Shown: positions 28,300-38,003 of the stretch, piece after piece
Layout: the number at the start of each line of letters is the position of its first letter
How positions within the stretch are numbered: the stretch's first letter is position 1
DNA from: Pseudovibrio sp. M1P-2-3
GTDB taxonomy: Bacteria > Pseudomonadota > Alphaproteobacteria > Rhizobiales > Stappiaceae
NCBI RefSeq assembly: GCF_031501865.1
Contig: NZ_JARRCW010000001.1
Coordinates: 4,539,001-4,603,000, forward strand
Direction: 5' to 3'
Length of the DNA: 64,000 nt
Notes under the pieces: generated by a model
Told to the model about the DNA's origin: nothing
Seen by the model: the letters and a program-made list of their open reading frames with translations, nothing else
Databases searched by the model: none
Position numbers and translations under genes: made by a program

Positions 28300-28360
28300 G
28301 GGCGCCTAGAGCACGTCGCGTTTATTTTCATTAACGCTTCGCGTTCTAAAGGCGCGCCTG
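28300..28360 (+). repeat. Palindromic intergenic repeat, family 2, copy A
   Basis: Begins GGGGCGCCTAGAGCACGTCG and runs to AGGCGCGCC. The core AGAGCACGTCGCGTT...AACGCTTCGCGTTCT is shared with inverted copies near 30437-30483 and 44301-44347. It lies between the convergent DUF2125 and GNAT genes and may act as a terminator. Confidence 0.7.
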
Positions 28361-28390
28361 TTATTGTAGTTGGCGCGCCTGATAAATATT

Positions 28391-28867
28391 TTAAACCACT
28401 GTGTATTCAGGTTCAGTCAATTTCTTGAGAGTTATTGTATAGCTTTTCTCTTCGCTTGGTTTGGCGATCTTTTTGAAGAGATCACTGCCGAAATCTTTGT
28501 TCTCTGACACCATCCAGCGCACATGAGACCACTCTCGGTTCTCGCCAGCATGAATGATATGATTTATCAGGCCTTTCCCGATGCCTTTGTTCTGGTGGTC
28601 AGGTTGAACATAGATATCGTCTAGTTGACCAATTCTGTAACCAGTTAGAAGGTCAGGTAAATCAAAGAATATAGCGAAGCCGACAAGGGTATTCTTCTCA
28701 AATGCACCAATGATTTCTGCGTTTCTATCGCCTAAAATTCTCTCAGCATAAACTTCGTCCGGGCGACGAGGAGCACCGCGGCGGACGGCCTGTGCATTTT
28801 CAGCAATCAGCGGAGCAAGTGCCGGAGCATCTTCGTGGTAAAGTACTCTTATCTTCAGCTCACCCAT
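28391..28867 (-). CDS. GNAT-family N-acetyltransferase
   Basis: A 158-residue GNAT protein. The acetyl-CoA pyrophosphate-binding motif is QNKGIGKGLINH, preceded by the typical strand LDDIYVQPDHQ. Members acetylate small amines or protein N-termini; the substrate is unknown. The ATG at 28867 is followed by MGELKIRVLYHEDA, normal for the family. It stands alone next to a palindromic repeat. Confidence 0.85.
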   Translation of the reverse strand: MGELKIRVLYHEDAPALAPLIAENAQAVRRGAPRRPDEVYAERILGDRNAEIIGAFEKNTLVGFAIFFDLPDLLTGYRIGQLDDIYVQPDHQNKGIGKGLINHIIHAGENREWSHVRWMVSENKDFGSDLFKKIAKPSEEKSYTITLKKLTEPEYTVV

Positions 28868-29187
28868 CTTTATTTTATTCCCGTATTAATTAGCACTATA
28901 AATACAGTGCTCCAAAAGAGCATTTTAAATCAAGAGGCAAGTGCGTTCAGCAGGGCTTTAATTCTGGTATTTAAGGGATGTGTTGCTTGCAAACGCCATG
29001 TATCCATTAGGCTTCCCGCCAGTTTCACTCATAACATATTCATAGTGCTCTAACAGGCTTTGTGGAATGAGATGCTCTACAAAATGAAAGGTATTGTTTC
29101 TCAATGAAATAGCCAAAAGGTGAAGTAGTTCCCAAAAGGAAGCCACGCTATGAATATGTAAATTCCAGAGAAGATAGGGTTAATATT
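28868..29187. other. 320-bp gap before the CitE-like gene
   Basis: No supported gene. A 62-codon GTG-started frame on the - strand (28958-29146) has a protein-like composition (LLHLLAISLRNNTFHFVEHL) but no recognisable family and no clear ribosome site, so I do not call it. The promoters for the GNAT gene and the CitE-like gene must lie here. Confidence 0.4.
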
Positions 29188-30081
29188 ATGCAGGATAAGT
29201 TGTCAGTTGTTCGCCCCCGCCGCAGTGTACTTTATATGCCAGGTTCCAATGCCCGGGCATTGGAAAAAGCAAAAACTATAGATGCTGATAGCCTTATCCT
29301 TGATCTTGAAGATGCTGTGGCTCCTGACGCCAAGGAGCTGGCTAGAACGCAGGTGTGTGAAGCTGTTGCAGCTGGTGGATATGGCCACAGGGAATTGATT
29401 ATTCGTATCAATGGCTTTGATACCGTCTGGGGTGAAGAGGACTTTAAAAAAGCTGTTGAGGCAAAACCAGATGCTATTTTAATTCCTAAGATCAATAGTG
29501 CTTCAGATCTGGTCTCTGCTACTGAATTGCTGAAATCGCTTAGTGTAGACAGTTCGATTAAGCTCTGGGCCATGATGGAAACTCCTATGGCTATGTTGAA
29601 TGCCCGTGAAATTGGGATGGTTGTACAGGAGAAACAAATCCCGCTTGCCGCATTTGTCATGGGAACCAATGACCTTTCCAAGGATACGGGTGCGAAAATT
29701 CTGCCGGGTCGCCAGGCCTTTTTACCATGGTTGATGACATGCATTGCAGCGGCGCGGGTTGCCGACATTGATGTTATTGACGGAGTTTACAACAACTTCT
29801 CTGACCTTGAGGGCTTTGAGCAGGAGTGTCTGCAAGGCTCTGAAATTGGCATGAATGGCAAAACCCTTATTCACCCCAAGCAGGTGGATATTTGTAACCG
29901 CGCATTTGCCCCCAGTGAAGAAGAGGTAGAGTGGGCGAATAAGGTCATTGAGGCATTTAACCTTCCTGAAAATGCTCAAAAAGGAGCTTTGAAGGTCGAT
30001 GGCAAAATGGTGGAGCGCCTTCATGCTGAAGTAGGACGAAAAACCGTTGCAATTGCTGAAGCTATTGCTAGTAGAGGATAA
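29188..30081 (+). CDS. CitE-like aldolase/lyase (HpcH/HpaI family; malyl-CoA or citramalyl-CoA lyase type)
   Basis: A 297-residue metal-dependent TIM-barrel enzyme of the CitE family. RRSVLYMPGSNARALEKA at the N-terminus is the CoA-ester-binding signature. The metal-ligand Glu lies in LILDLEDAV and a second in WAMMETPMAM. The family makes or cleaves malyl-CoA, citramalyl-CoA or beta-methylmalyl-CoA; CitD and CitF partners are absent, which argues against citrate lyase. The DUF1737 gene 100 bp downstream is a common companion in Rhizobiales. Confidence 0.85.
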   Translation: MQDKLSVVRPRRSVLYMPGSNARALEKAKTIDADSLILDLEDAVAPDAKELARTQVCEAVAAGGYGHRELIIRINGFDTVWGEEDFKKAVEAKPDAILIPKINSASDLVSATELLKSLSVDSSIKLWAMMETPMAMLNAREIGMVVQEKQIPLAAFVMGTNDLSKDTGAKILPGRQAFLPWLMTCIAAARVADIDVIDGVYNNFSDLEGFEQECLQGSEIGMNGKTLIHPKQVDICNRAFAPSEEEVEWANKVIEAFNLPENAQKGALKVDGKMVERLHAEVGRKTVAIAEAIASRG

Positions 30082-30181
30082 AGTTGCCTAGTAAAGAGAT
30101 TAGGCATTCCTGCAGCTAGGCTTGCATCCCGTCTTTTGGGTGAATAGTCTAGCGCTCTTTTTTTGCAAGGTGATAAGTAAA

Positions 30182-30391
30182 ATGCGTCTCTTTAGACTGA
30201 TAACCGAACCGGACACCCCTGAATTTTGCCATAGGGTTACAGATGCCCTGAACAAAGGATGGGAGCTTCATGGCTCTCCTACAATGACCTATGATGCAAC
30301 AAAGGGCGTTACTATGTGTGGACAGGCAGTTGTAAAGCATGTGCCTGATCAAACCTTTGTAAAAGGTGAGACCAAACTGGGTGAATGGTAA
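30182..30391 (+). CDS. DUF1737 family protein
   Basis: A 69-residue protein beginning MRLFRLITEPDTPEFCHRV and containing NKGWELHGSPTMTYD, the DUF1737 signature. The frame is open from 30122, but the ATG at 30182 with AAGGTGATAAG upstream gives the usual family length. It follows the CitE-like gene and is probably co-transcribed. Function is unknown. A large inverted repeat lies downstream. Confidence 0.8.
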   Translation: MRLFRLITEPDTPEFCHRVTDALNKGWELHGSPTMTYDATKGVTMCGQAVVKHVPDQTFVKGETKLGEW

Positions 30392-30400
30392 CAGCTAAAA

Positions 30401-30484
30401 AGGGGCGCTAGAGCACGCTCGAAATAAAAAGGTTAGAGCGCAAAGCGTGACTGCAAATGAATGCGACGTGCTCTAGGCGCCCCT
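30401..30484. repeat. Palindromic repeat, family 2, copy B, with terminator-like outer arms
   Basis: Outer arms AGGGGCGCTAGAGCACG (30401-30417) and CGTGCTCTAGGCGCCCCT (30467-30484) are near-perfect inverted repeats. The inner core 30437-30483 is the family 2 repeat in inverted orientation relative to copy A. It separates the convergent DUF1737 and ATP-grasp genes and runs into the latter: it provides the TAG stop and the last codons (Arg-Gly-Ala). Confidence 0.75.
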
Positions 30485-31522
30485 TTCGCTTTCCAGCAGA
30501 GCCTCCAAAACCTCACGGTAAATTTGTCGGCAGCGCTCAAAGTTCTTTGCCGTAGAACGGGCGAAGTAATTTAGACCGGGGGCGGCGTTAATTTCTAGAA
30601 TAGAGGCTTCGTTTACGGCACTGTCTAATTCAGGCACCATCAGATCTACGCCTGCATATCTCAGTCCTATACACTGGGCAGCTTGGAGGGCCAGCTCCTT
30701 CAATGCACTAGATAAATGATCGGTTTGATCGACTGCTGTTCCGCCTGTTGAGAGATTGGAGTTGGGCAGTACCTGAATTGTTTGCCCACGCTCAAGCACG
30801 CAACTGGGGCTTAGAGCCTGTGTGCGTAGATGCTTTTCGATGATCTGACCATGTGCCTTAAATAGGGAAGTGCCCTTAGGGCTGTCATGGATTTCCTCAA
30901 GCTGCTGGGATATGGTGGCTTGTCCATCTCCTGTAAGGCTGAGTGGAGCCCTTTCAACAACCAGTTTGACCTTGTCATCCAGCACCAAAACACGAAAGTC
31001 TCGCCCTTTTTTTCGCTGTTGTACTAAAGCGCAGTCATTTGTTGTCAGAAGGCTCTGCAGGGCGCTGAGGAGTTCCTTTTCGCTGTTAACCTGAGATACG
31101 CCCCTACCTTGAGATCCATCATTGGGCTTTACAAATACCGGCCACCCGTTTTGCTGAGCGAACTCAATGGCCTGATCTTCATTTTTTAACTTTTTGGCAA
31201 TTCGAGGGTTCTGTTGCTCGATTGTCGAGATCGATGAACTGCTATGGATGAGTATGCTGTCGGGGCAGGGCAGGCCAGCATTGTGCAGAAGGTGGCCGGC
31301 ATAGTTTTTATCGCGGGCAATCTCCGAGGCCCCGAACGGGTTTAAGCCGTATGCAGTGCCTTTGAATGGAAAGCGCTTTTTATCCTGCCGCTCGATATAG
31401 CCCACATAGTGGAACGCATTATCGAGATATATGCTGGCTCCCAAAGCTGCACAATGTTCCGCAAGAAACTGGAGGGCAATTGGCAAATTCTTTGTATCAG
31501 GCGTGACTTTTACAAAGTCCAT
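30473..31522 (-). CDS. Cyanophycin-synthetase-like ATP-grasp enzyme
   Basis: A 349-residue stand-alone ATP-grasp ligase. PVFVKPNDGSQGRGVSQV is the nucleotide-binding loop and VERAPLSLTGDGQATI the central strand. The C-terminal part (NLSTGGTAVDQTDH, then YAGVDLMVPE and ILEINAAPGLNYF, with the metal-binding Asn) matches the ATP-grasp half of cyanophycin synthetase CphA and the GshAB/GshF group. The Mur-ligase half of CphA is absent. It should join an amino acid or peptide carboxylate to an amine; substrates are unknown. Its last three codons and stop come from a palindromic repeat. Confidence 0.75.
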   Translation of the reverse strand: MDFVKVTPDTKNLPIALQFLAEHCAALGASIYLDNAFHYVGYIERQDKKRFPFKGTAYGLNPFGASEIARDKNYAGHLLHNAGLPCPDSILIHSSSSISTIEQQNPRIAKKLKNEDQAIEFAQQNGWPVFVKPNDGSQGRGVSQVNSEKELLSALQSLLTTNDCALVQQRKKGRDFRVLVLDDKVKLVVERAPLSLTGDGQATISQQLEEIHDSPKGTSLFKAHGQIIEKHLRTQALSPSCVLERGQTIQVLPNSNLSTGGTAVDQTDHLSSALKELALQAAQCIGLRYAGVDLMVPELDSAVNEASILEINAAPGLNYFARSTAKNFERCRQIYREVLEALLESERGA

Positions 31523-31559
31523 TTCCCCTCACTCACGATTTTTCTTGAGATGTTTCTAG

Positions 31560-31583
31560 GTCCGCACTGAATAGGGTGCGGAC
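31560..31583 (-). terminator. Hairpin at the end of lolA
   Basis: GTCCGCAC (31560-31567) pairs perfectly with GTGCGGAC (31576-31583) with an 8-base loop, starting directly after the lolA stop. No T run follows, so it may act as a 3'-end stabiliser rather than a terminator. Confidence 0.5.
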
Positions 31584-32246
31584 TCAGTTTCCTCGTTTCT
31601 GGCGTGAGTTGGCCAAATAATCGATTTTGAATAGCTTGGGGTTTGTAGGGCCGTTTTCCTCGATATTGTAAAGCGCTACAGAGGTATCGTAGCCCTGATT
31701 ATCCCTAACAGTCCACTGTTTGAGCTGATAGGTTTTAGCATCGAATATGAGAGTGATACGACCAGATGCAAAGCGTGTTTTGTCATCAATGACCACTGAA
31801 ACCAAATCGGGTTCGACGACAACATTGGTTATATTGGCTTCCCGCGTTAAGTCGGTTTTATCGCTAAGCAGAAAACGTAGCGGTGTTTTCGAAAGAGGCC
31901 AGAGGTCTTGTGTTTGCAGTTTCCGGTCTTTTACGGATACCATTTTTCCATCAGCAATGATGTCCAAAGATGATGGTTTATTATAGTAAAAGCGAACTTT
32001 GCCGGGGCGGTGAATGAAGAACTGACCTTCTAGGCGGCCACCTTGGGGACCGAACTGAATGAAATCACCCTTCATAGTTTTAAGGTTGGTAAAGTATGTA
32101 TTTATCGAGGAAAGCGCTTGAGATTTGGAGGGTAGTGCAGTTGCAGCATTTGAGGGCATTGCTGCCATCAAGATGGTAGAAACAGCAAGAACCCCTATCA
32201 GGGTCAAGAATCGCTCTATTCTTCTTCCCATTACAACTGCTTGCAT
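31584..32246 (-). CDS. lolA: Outer-membrane lipoprotein carrier protein LolA
   Basis: Periplasmic chaperone that carries lipoproteins from LolCDE to the outer membrane. The 220-residue product has a signal peptide (FLTLIGVLAVSTILMAAMPSNA, about residues 13-34). The LolA fold shows in LKTMKGDFIQFGPQGGRLEG, FFIHRPGKVRFYY and LTLIFDAKTYQLKQWTVRDNQG-type strands. Two ATGs are possible (32246 and 32231); the first has a GGAG upstream. It lies directly downstream of ftsK, a conserved alphaproteobacterial order. Confidence 0.93.
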   Translation of the reverse strand: MQAVVMGRRIERFLTLIGVLAVSTILMAAMPSNAATALPSKSQALSSINTYFTNLKTMKGDFIQFGPQGGRLEGQFFIHRPGKVRFYYNKPSSLDIIADGKMVSVKDRKLQTQDLWPLSKTPLRFLLSDKTDLTREANITNVVVEPDLVSVVIDDKTRFASGRITLIFDAKTYQLKQWTVRDNQGYDTSVALYNIEENGPTNPKLFKIDYLANSRQKRGN

Positions 32247-32359
32247 TAGTGATGCTCCGTTAAAACTCTGTTTTCGCCTCGAGGGCGTTGAGTGAACACA
32301 TTTCGTGTGGCCACATCTTTATGGTAACTGCGTTTCCCAAACTGGGGGATATCAGCGAT

Positions 32360-35131
32360 TTACATCATTTCTTCATCTTCCGGGCGAACAAGAATTTCCC
32401 GTTTACCGGCATGGTTTGCCGGGCCGATGATACCTTCTTGTTCCATACGCTCGATTAATGAGGCTGCACGGTTATACCCGATTGACAGGCGGCGCTGAAT
32501 ATATGAGGTGGACGCTTTTTTATCGCGCGCCACAATAGCCACGGCTTGATCAAACAGATCGTTGCTCGCATTCCCACTCCCAGATGACAGGGCGTCATAA
32601 CCACCCGAGGCTTCGTCGTCTTCTGTGACAGATTCAAGGTACTGAGGTACGCCTTGTTCTTTCAGATGGTTAACAATTGCTTCCACTTCATCATCGTCTA
32701 CAAATGGTCCGTGTACGCGCTGAGTCTTGCGGCCACCTGCCATGTAAAGCATGTCACCCATTCCCAAAAGCTGCTCTGCGCCCATTTCTCCAAGAATTGT
32801 CCGGCTGTCGATTTTCGACGTTACCTGAAAGGAAATACGGGTTGGGAAGTTTGCTTTAATTGTACCGGTGATCACATCAACAGAAGGACGCTGCGTTGCC
32901 ATAATTATGTGAATGCCTGCGGCACGGGCCATCTGGGCAAGGCGCTGAATGGCGCCTTCAATGTCCTTGCCTGCCACCATCATCAAGTCTGCCATTTCAT
33001 CGACAACCACGACGATATATGGCATTTTTTCCAATGGCAGTTCTTCATCCTCAAAAATCGGCTCGCCGGTATCCCTATCAAAGCCGGTCTGTACGGTCCG
33101 TGTGAATGCCTCTCCTTTTTTCAGAGCCTGTGCAATACGTGTGTTATAGCCGTCGATGTTTCTAACGCCCATTTTGGACATTTTTTTGTAGCGGTCTTCC
33201 ATTTCCCGCACTGTCCACTTCAAGGCTACAACTGCTTTGTTGGGATCGGTGACAACAGGGGTCAGCAAATGCGGAATTCCGTCATAGATGGATAGTTCCA
33301 GCATTTTGGGGTCAATCATGATCAGTTTACACTGCTCCGGCGTTAACCGGTAGAGAAGTGACAGGATCATTGTGTTGACCGAAACGGACTTACCGGAGCC
33401 GGTGGTACCAGCCACCAGCAGGTGGGGCATTCGGGCAAGGTCGGCAATGACAGCCTCACCATTGATGGTCTTGCCCAAAGTCATGGCCAGTTTGGCCTTG
33501 GAGTTATCAAAGTCCTCTGAGGCAATAAGCTCTCGAAGGTAAACTGTTTCCCTACGGGCATTTGGAAGTTCGATACCAATAGCATTTTTGCCCGGAATAA
33601 CGGCAACACGGGCGGAAATCGCACTCATGGAACGGGCAATATCGTCTGCAAGGCCAATCACTCTAGAGGATTTTATGCCCGGAGCAGGGGAAAGCTCATA
33701 GAGTGTGACAACCGGACCGGGCCGAACTTCAATAATTTCTCCCCGGATACCGAAGTCTTCCAGAACCCCTTCCAAAATACGGGCGTTCTGCTCCAGTGCA
33801 TCCTGACTTAGCCGTAACTTGCTGGAGTCCCTTGGTTCTTGAAGCAAGTCAATGTCGGGCAGTTCATAATCAACCAAAGGCACAGGTGTCGGGGCTGGTC
33901 TGCTCTTTACAGTTGCCTCGCGTGGCTTTGGTGCTTCAGCTTGAGGAACAACGCGGGCAACTGGTTTTTGCGGCTCAACAGGAGGCGCAATGCCAACAGG
34001 CCTCATCGGAACGGGTTCTATCGCCGGGATATCGAACTGGATATCGTCTGGTTGGTCAACCTCAAAGTCATCCTCGTATTTCTCATGATCCTGCTCCATG
34101 TCATTCCACGGAATGTCCGTTTGGTCTGTGGGGGTAGTAAAGACCTGAGGCTCACTTTGTGGCTCACTTTTTTCATAAAAGTCCGCGAGGCCATCATCTT
34201 CTTGCGGAAGGAATCTCTCTGAAATCTTGGTGGGCACGTCTCGCAGCCGCTCTATCAAAGAAGGGCGTTCAGTTTCTTCTTCTATCTCTTCCTCTTCGGG
34301 CGCTATATTCGAAGAGTACACGTGCGGTTCAGGTGCATAGTCATCATATTCTTCTTCCTCTTCAACCTTGTCCTCTTGGGAGTTTCGTTTGAAGAGTAAC
34401 CGCTGCACCGCGCCTACGACCATGAGTTTCCAATGGCTAATGGCACCTAGGCGAGCAGAAAGATAACTGTCTTCATTTTCCTCATCGTAGTCCTCGTCTT
34501 CGAAGTGTTCTGCGGGCTCAAGTTCTAAATCTTCAGGATTTTGTCCGATCCAGCCGGAGGCATGAACGAGGAGTAACAGCGAGGGAATGCCTAGCCCTAG
34601 AACACCAATTAAGGTTTTCATGCCCTCGGAGACAGGGGGGGAAAACGTGGAGGGGACTGCAAAAATCCAGTCGCCCAGAAAACCACCCAAGCCGGTTGGC
34701 AGAGGCCAGTCAGTCGTAATTGGCAGGGCTGCCAGCGCGCCAGAGAAGAAAAACGTTCCTGCACCCCAACTGAGCAGCTTTCTGCGAGCGACCCTAGGCT
34801 TTTTATTCCAGAAAATACGCCAGCCCCACATGAGCAAAGGGAACAGCAAGGCAAGTGATGCCAGTCCGACAGCCTGCATCAAAACATCGGCAACAATTGC
34901 CCCTGGTGTTCCAAGAGCATTGCGCACTGTGTTTTCGGTCGCGTGGCTCAAGCTAGGATCTGAAACTGTCCATGTGGCAAGAGCTGCGGCGAGCAGTACG
35001 CATAAGAAGATAACAAGCAGTCCCGTTGCGGCAATTAGATTGCGCCTTAAGAAACTCTTGAGAGGGCTTTCGGTATCTTCAGGCGATAAAGTTGGAACCT
35101 GAGAAGTGTTTAGCGTATTTGCCCGACGCAT
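32360..35131 (-). CDS. ftsK: DNA translocase FtsK
   Basis: Septal DNA pump that clears chromosome termini and activates XerCD at dif. The 923-residue product starts with four membrane helices (to about residue 200), then a long acidic, proline-rich linker, then the RecA-like motor: Walker [13 protein letters not shown] and Walker [33 protein letters not shown] is the typical helicase-like segment. The C-terminal winged-helix gamma domain ([19 protein letters not shown] and onward) recognises KOPS. Full length for the family. It begins 8 bp after the aminotransferase gene, so they are co-transcribed. Confidence 0.96.
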   Translation of the reverse strand: MRRANTLNTSQVPTLSPEDTESPLKSFLRRNLIAATGLLVIFLCVLLAAALATWTVSDPSLSHATENTVRNALGTPGAIVADVLMQAVGLASLALLFPLLMWGWRIFWNKKPRVARRKLLSWGAGTFFFSGALAALPITTDWPLPTGLGGFLGDWIFAVPSTFSPPVSEGMKTLIGVLGLGIPSLLLLVHASGWIGQNPEDLELEPAEHFEDEDYDEENEDSYLSARLGAISHWKLMVVGAVQRLLFKRNSQEDKVEEEEEYDDYAPEPHVYSSNIAPEEEEIEEETERPSLIERLRDVPTKISERFLPQEDDGLADFYEKSEPQSEPQVFTTPTDQTDIPWNDMEQDHEKYEDDFEVDQPDDIQFDIPAIEPVPMRPVGIAPPVEPQKPVARVVPQAEAPKPREATVKSRPAPTPVPLVDYELPDIDLLQEPRDSSKLRLSQDALEQNARILEGVLEDFGIRGEIIEVRPGPVVTLYELSPAPGIKSSRVIGLADDIARSMSAISARVAVIPGKNAIGIELPNARRETVYLRELIASEDFDNSKAKLAMTLGKTINGEAVIADLARMPHLLVAGTTGSGKSVSVNTMILSLLYRLTPEQCKLIMIDPKMLELSIYDGIPHLLTPVVTDPNKAVVALKWTVREMEDRYKKMSKMGVRNIDGYNTRIAQALKKGEAFTRTVQTGFDRDTGEPIFEDEELPLEKMPYIVVVVDEMADLMMVAGKDIEGAIQRLAQMARAAGIHIIMATQRPSVDVITGTIKANFPTRISFQVTSKIDSRTILGEMGAEQLLGMGDMLYMAGGRKTQRVHGPFVDDDEVEAIVNHLKEQGVPQYLESVTEDDEASGGYDALSSGSGNASNDLFDQAVAIVARDKKASTSYIQRRLSIGYNRAASLIERMEQEGIIGPANHAGKREILVRPEDEEMM

Positions 35132-35139
35132 TTGCGCTC

Positions 35140-36330
35140 CTAGTGCAGACAGTTTAAAATTCTTTGAAAGGCGTCACGACTTACATCAAGAGATTCAACG
35201 AGAGCAAGTCGAATATAGTTCGCGCCCGGGTTTTCTCCGTTTGGCATTTGAGAGGCTATATAGCTGCCCGGAAGCACCTTGAGCCCTTGTTTTTGCCATA
35301 GGAGCTGGGTTGTTTTTATATCCCCTCCCCACTTTTCTACATTCAGCCATAGGAAAAAGCTTCCGTCTCTGACTACTGACCCAAAAAGCGGCGAGAGCAT
35401 TTGTTCTGCCAGCTCATACTTTTCATTGTAAAGACGCCTGTTCTCAACGACATGGGCTTCATCACTGAAAAGCTCTTCGGCCAAGGCTTGTATTGGCAGG
35501 GGAACCTGCGGGGCTGCCACATTGCGAAAATGGGCGAAGAACTGGATAAAGTCCGGATCGCCCGCAGCAAATCCGCAGCGAATGCCCGGCAGATTGGACC
35601 GCTTGGATAAAGAGTTGAACGTCACCACGTTTTTAAAGGAGCCATCAAGCTCTTTAGCAGCCTGCAAAATACCAGCAGGAGGCGTATCGCGGTAGATTTC
35701 GGAGTAACATTCATCTGCGAAGACGATGAAATTGTGCTTGCGGGCAAGTTTGATGAGCTCTTGCCAATACTCTAGCGGTGCCACGGTTCCCTGCGGGTTG
35801 GCTGGGGAAGCGAAGTAAAATGCGATTGTGCGATCGAGTAATGCAGGGTCCAAAGCCTTCAGGCAAGGTAGTTCACCATCTGTTGGCTCTGGCAATAAAA
35901 CGGCTTCAGCGCCCGCCATGTGAATCCCCGCCCCATAGGACTGATAGTAGGGGTTTGGCAAAATAGCTGCAGGCATTGGGACGTTTTTATTCAGATAGTC
36001 TTTTGCACTGACGCATCCAAAAACGAGACCCTCACGGGATCCGTTTAGAGGGATAATGCTTGTTTCTGTATCGAAACACTCCTCTAGATTGTAACGCTCA
36101 TTCAGCCAAGACCCTATGGCTTTCCGGAAGGAGGGTGTTCCGTGAATTGGAGGATATTTCCGAAACCCCTCTTCATTTTTCTTCAGCACTTCCGCCACAT
36201 AGTGCGGTGGTGTGTGTTTTGGCTCACCGATTGTAAGGGTAATAGGCGATTGAGAAGGTTCAATATCCTTCAAGAGCTCTCTTAGGCGCTGAAACGGGTT
36301 CCCACCTGAGCTATCACTTTGAGTTGTCAC
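35140..36330 (-). CDS. PLP-dependent aminotransferase class I/II (succinyldiaminopimelate aminotransferase-like)
   Basis: A 396-residue fold-type I aminotransferase. The PLP lysine is in [18 protein letters not shown], with [11 protein letters not shown] and [12 protein letters not shown] giving the cofactor-ring Asn and Asp, and a C-terminal Arg in [10 protein letters not shown]. Homologues next to ftsK in Rhizobiales are commonly labelled DapC-type, transaminating N-succinyl-2-amino-6-oxopimelate in lysine and peptidoglycan synthesis. That specificity is inferred, and aspartate aminotransferase is an alternative. ftsK follows within 8 bp. Confidence 0.82.
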   Translation of the reverse strand: MTTQSDSSGGNPFQRLRELLKDIEPSQSPITLTIGEPKHTPPHYVAEVLKKNEEGFRKYPPIHGTPSFRKAIGSWLNERYNLEECFDTETSIIPLNGSREGLVFGCVSAKDYLNKNVPMPAAILPNPYYQSYGAGIHMAGAEAVLLPEPTDGELPCLKALDPALLDRTIAFYFASPANPQGTVAPLEYWQELIKLARKHNFIVFADECYSEIYRDTPPAGILQAAKELDGSFKNVVTFNSLSKRSNLPGIRCGFAAGDPDFIQFFAHFRNVAAPQVPLPIQALAEELFSDEAHVVENRRLYNEKYELAEQMLSPLFGSVVRDGSFFLWLNVEKWGGDIKTTQLLWQKQGLKVLPGSYIASQMPNGENPGANYIRLALVESLDVSRDAFQRILNCLH

Positions 36331-36539
36331 GAATACACCGCCCCCGAAGTTGCTGGAACTATCTAGTTGATCTAATTCCTAGAGTTTTAAAGTAAATTCA
36401 GCATTAACCAAACCATCTAATTTATAAGTTCTCATGGCGAAATAATGGAGAAGAGAAGGTTTACCGCAACTTTCCTGAATTATTGAATTACATGGCGACC
36501 TCCATAATTGGGATAGAGCCCCAGTAGAGGGGTAACTGA

Positions 36540-37529
36540 GTGATACTTTTACAAAAAACTGAACATGATGAAGACGCCTATGCCGTTGTTGTCGAGCCTA
36601 AGAAGCCGCCAAAAGTTACAACGATTGAGCATCTCCTTGAAAGTGCTGAGGAAGAACAAGGTATGTTTTGGGTTCACCTGCGCTTGGGGGCGCCCAGAAC
36701 CCATGAAATTTTAGATAAACTCGAGCTGGATCCACTTTCTAGGGAGGGGATAGTTTCTGAAGAGGTAAGGCCCCAGTGCCTTGTTCGCGGAGAGGGGGCT
36801 TTGCTGACGCTTTTCGGGTTCAAAGAAGTTCCTGCCATTGGGGCCTCTGAGCTTTCGAGCCTGCGGCTTTGGGTGAGCGCCAAGAAAGTGATCACTGTCT
36901 GGGATCAACCTTTGGGCGTTGTGCGTGCGCTTAGGGAAGACTTGGAGCTTGGGGCAAAGCTGGACGGGGCAGATGATTTGGTTGCCCAACTTGCCATGAA
37001 CCTCACGGATCGGGCGGAGGAGTTTGTTGAAATTCTTTCCGATGAAATAGATGAGTTGGAAGATATGGTTCTGGAGCAGGATAATCCTCCTTGGGAAAGT
37101 GAGCTGGCTCAGGTTCGCAGAAAAGCGACGATTATTCGCCGTAGTATGTTTATTCAACGTGATGCATTGAGAACCTTCGAAATCGAAGAGTTTAAATGGG
37201 TTGGCCATCATGCCCGAACCTTACTTAGAGAAGCGGGGGATCGCTTTGTGAGGATTGGTGAAGAGATGGATGCCATTCGGGAGCGGGCCGAGATTGTGCA
37301 TGACCAGCTCATGTATAAGCGGGCGGAAAACACCAATCGCTATATGTTGACACTGGCGATAATTGCCTCAATATTTTTGCCGCTTGGCCTTATTACAGGG
37401 CTACTGGGAATAAATGTTGGAGGCATCCCCGGTGCCAATAGCTCCTATGGATTTATTACTGTTTGCGTAATTTTGGCAGTTCTGGCTGTAATTCAGTACT
37501 GGATCATCAAGTACTTAAAGATTTTCTAG
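36540..37529 (+). CDS. CorA-family divalent cation channel (ZntB-like)
   Basis: A 329-residue pentameric-channel subunit: a large cytoplasmic funnel and two C-terminal membrane helices. The pore motif reads LLGINVGGIPG, the GxN loop in its GIN form with the VGGIPG extension typical of ZntB zinc transporters; classical CorA has GMN. The MLTLAIIASIFLPLGLITG helix precedes it. A GTG start at 36540 follows AGAGGGG at good spacing. It overlaps the convergent SDHAF4 gene by four bases. Substrate could be zinc or magnesium. Confidence 0.85.
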   Translation: MILLQKTEHDEDAYAVVVEPKKPPKVTTIEHLLESAEEEQGMFWVHLRLGAPRTHEILDKLELDPLSREGIVSEEVRPQCLVRGEGALLTLFGFKEVPAIGASELSSLRLWVSAKKVITVWDQPLGVVRALREDLELGAKLDGADDLVAQLAMNLTDRAEEFVEILSDEIDELEDMVLEQDNPPWESELAQVRRKATIIRRSMFIQRDALRTFEIEEFKWVGHHARTLLREAGDRFVRIGEEMDAIRERAEIVHDQLMYKRAENTNRYMLTLAIIASIFLPLGLITGLLGINVGGIPGANSSYGFITVCVILAVLAVIQYWIIKYLKIF

Positions 37530-37789
37530 AAATCGCTGGTTATGCCCTTCACTTCCCAATCATTATAGCGCGCAGGATCAAGGCCCCCGCGGCCATTCAG
37601 TTCCTTGGCGCGCTTTTGCGTCACTTGATCTATGTGCGCTCTTCTTTCTTCAGCTTCTTTGAGGGCGCGTTGTGCAGCAGGAGGGAGATCTTCAAACCTT
37701 TTCTTTTTTGGAAGGCTATCTGTATCCTCGGGTCTATGTATCTCCTTGGAGGAGTAGGAAAGTGAGGGACTGTTGTCGCTGTTAGACAT
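37526..37789 (-). CDS. SDHAF4/DUF1674 family protein (succinate dehydrogenase assembly factor)
   Basis: An 87-residue protein with a disordered N-terminus and the strongly conserved tail NGRGGLDPARYNDWEVKGI followed by TSDF, the hallmark of the DUF1674/SDHAF4 family. In mitochondria SDHAF4 binds flavinylated SdhA during complex II assembly; the same role in alphaproteobacteria is inferred. Its 3' end overlaps the corA 3' end by four bases. No sdh genes are nearby. Confidence 0.87.
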   Translation of the reverse strand: MSNSDNSPSLSYSSKEIHRPEDTDSLPKKKRFEDLPPAAQRALKEAEERRAHIDQVTQKRAKELNGRGGLDPARYNDWEVKGITSDF

Positions 37790-38003
37790 TTTGAACGCAC
37801 CTGACGCTTGAAATTTATGGCTTTATAGCACTTTGCAAACTTGCCATCAAACAAGACAGTTCTTACTTACTTGATGACGAGTTCCACTTATTAACGATTA
37901 ACTGGCTGGGTTCCTTTATATTTTTTGTGGATGCTCGAAACGTAGCGATCTGGATCACGGTTGAAGTCAGAACTTAAACGAGGGTTGGCTGGAGCAAGTT
38001 GAA

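Noticed and set aside
28958-29146. 62-codon GTG-started frame on the - strand
   Set aside because: Protein-like composition but no ribosome site, no family and only a GTG start; support too weak for a gene call.
37790-38003. Heat-shock (sigma-32) promoter before htpX
   Set aside because: A CTTGAT-like element is present, but the matching -10 is too poor to support the call by eye.
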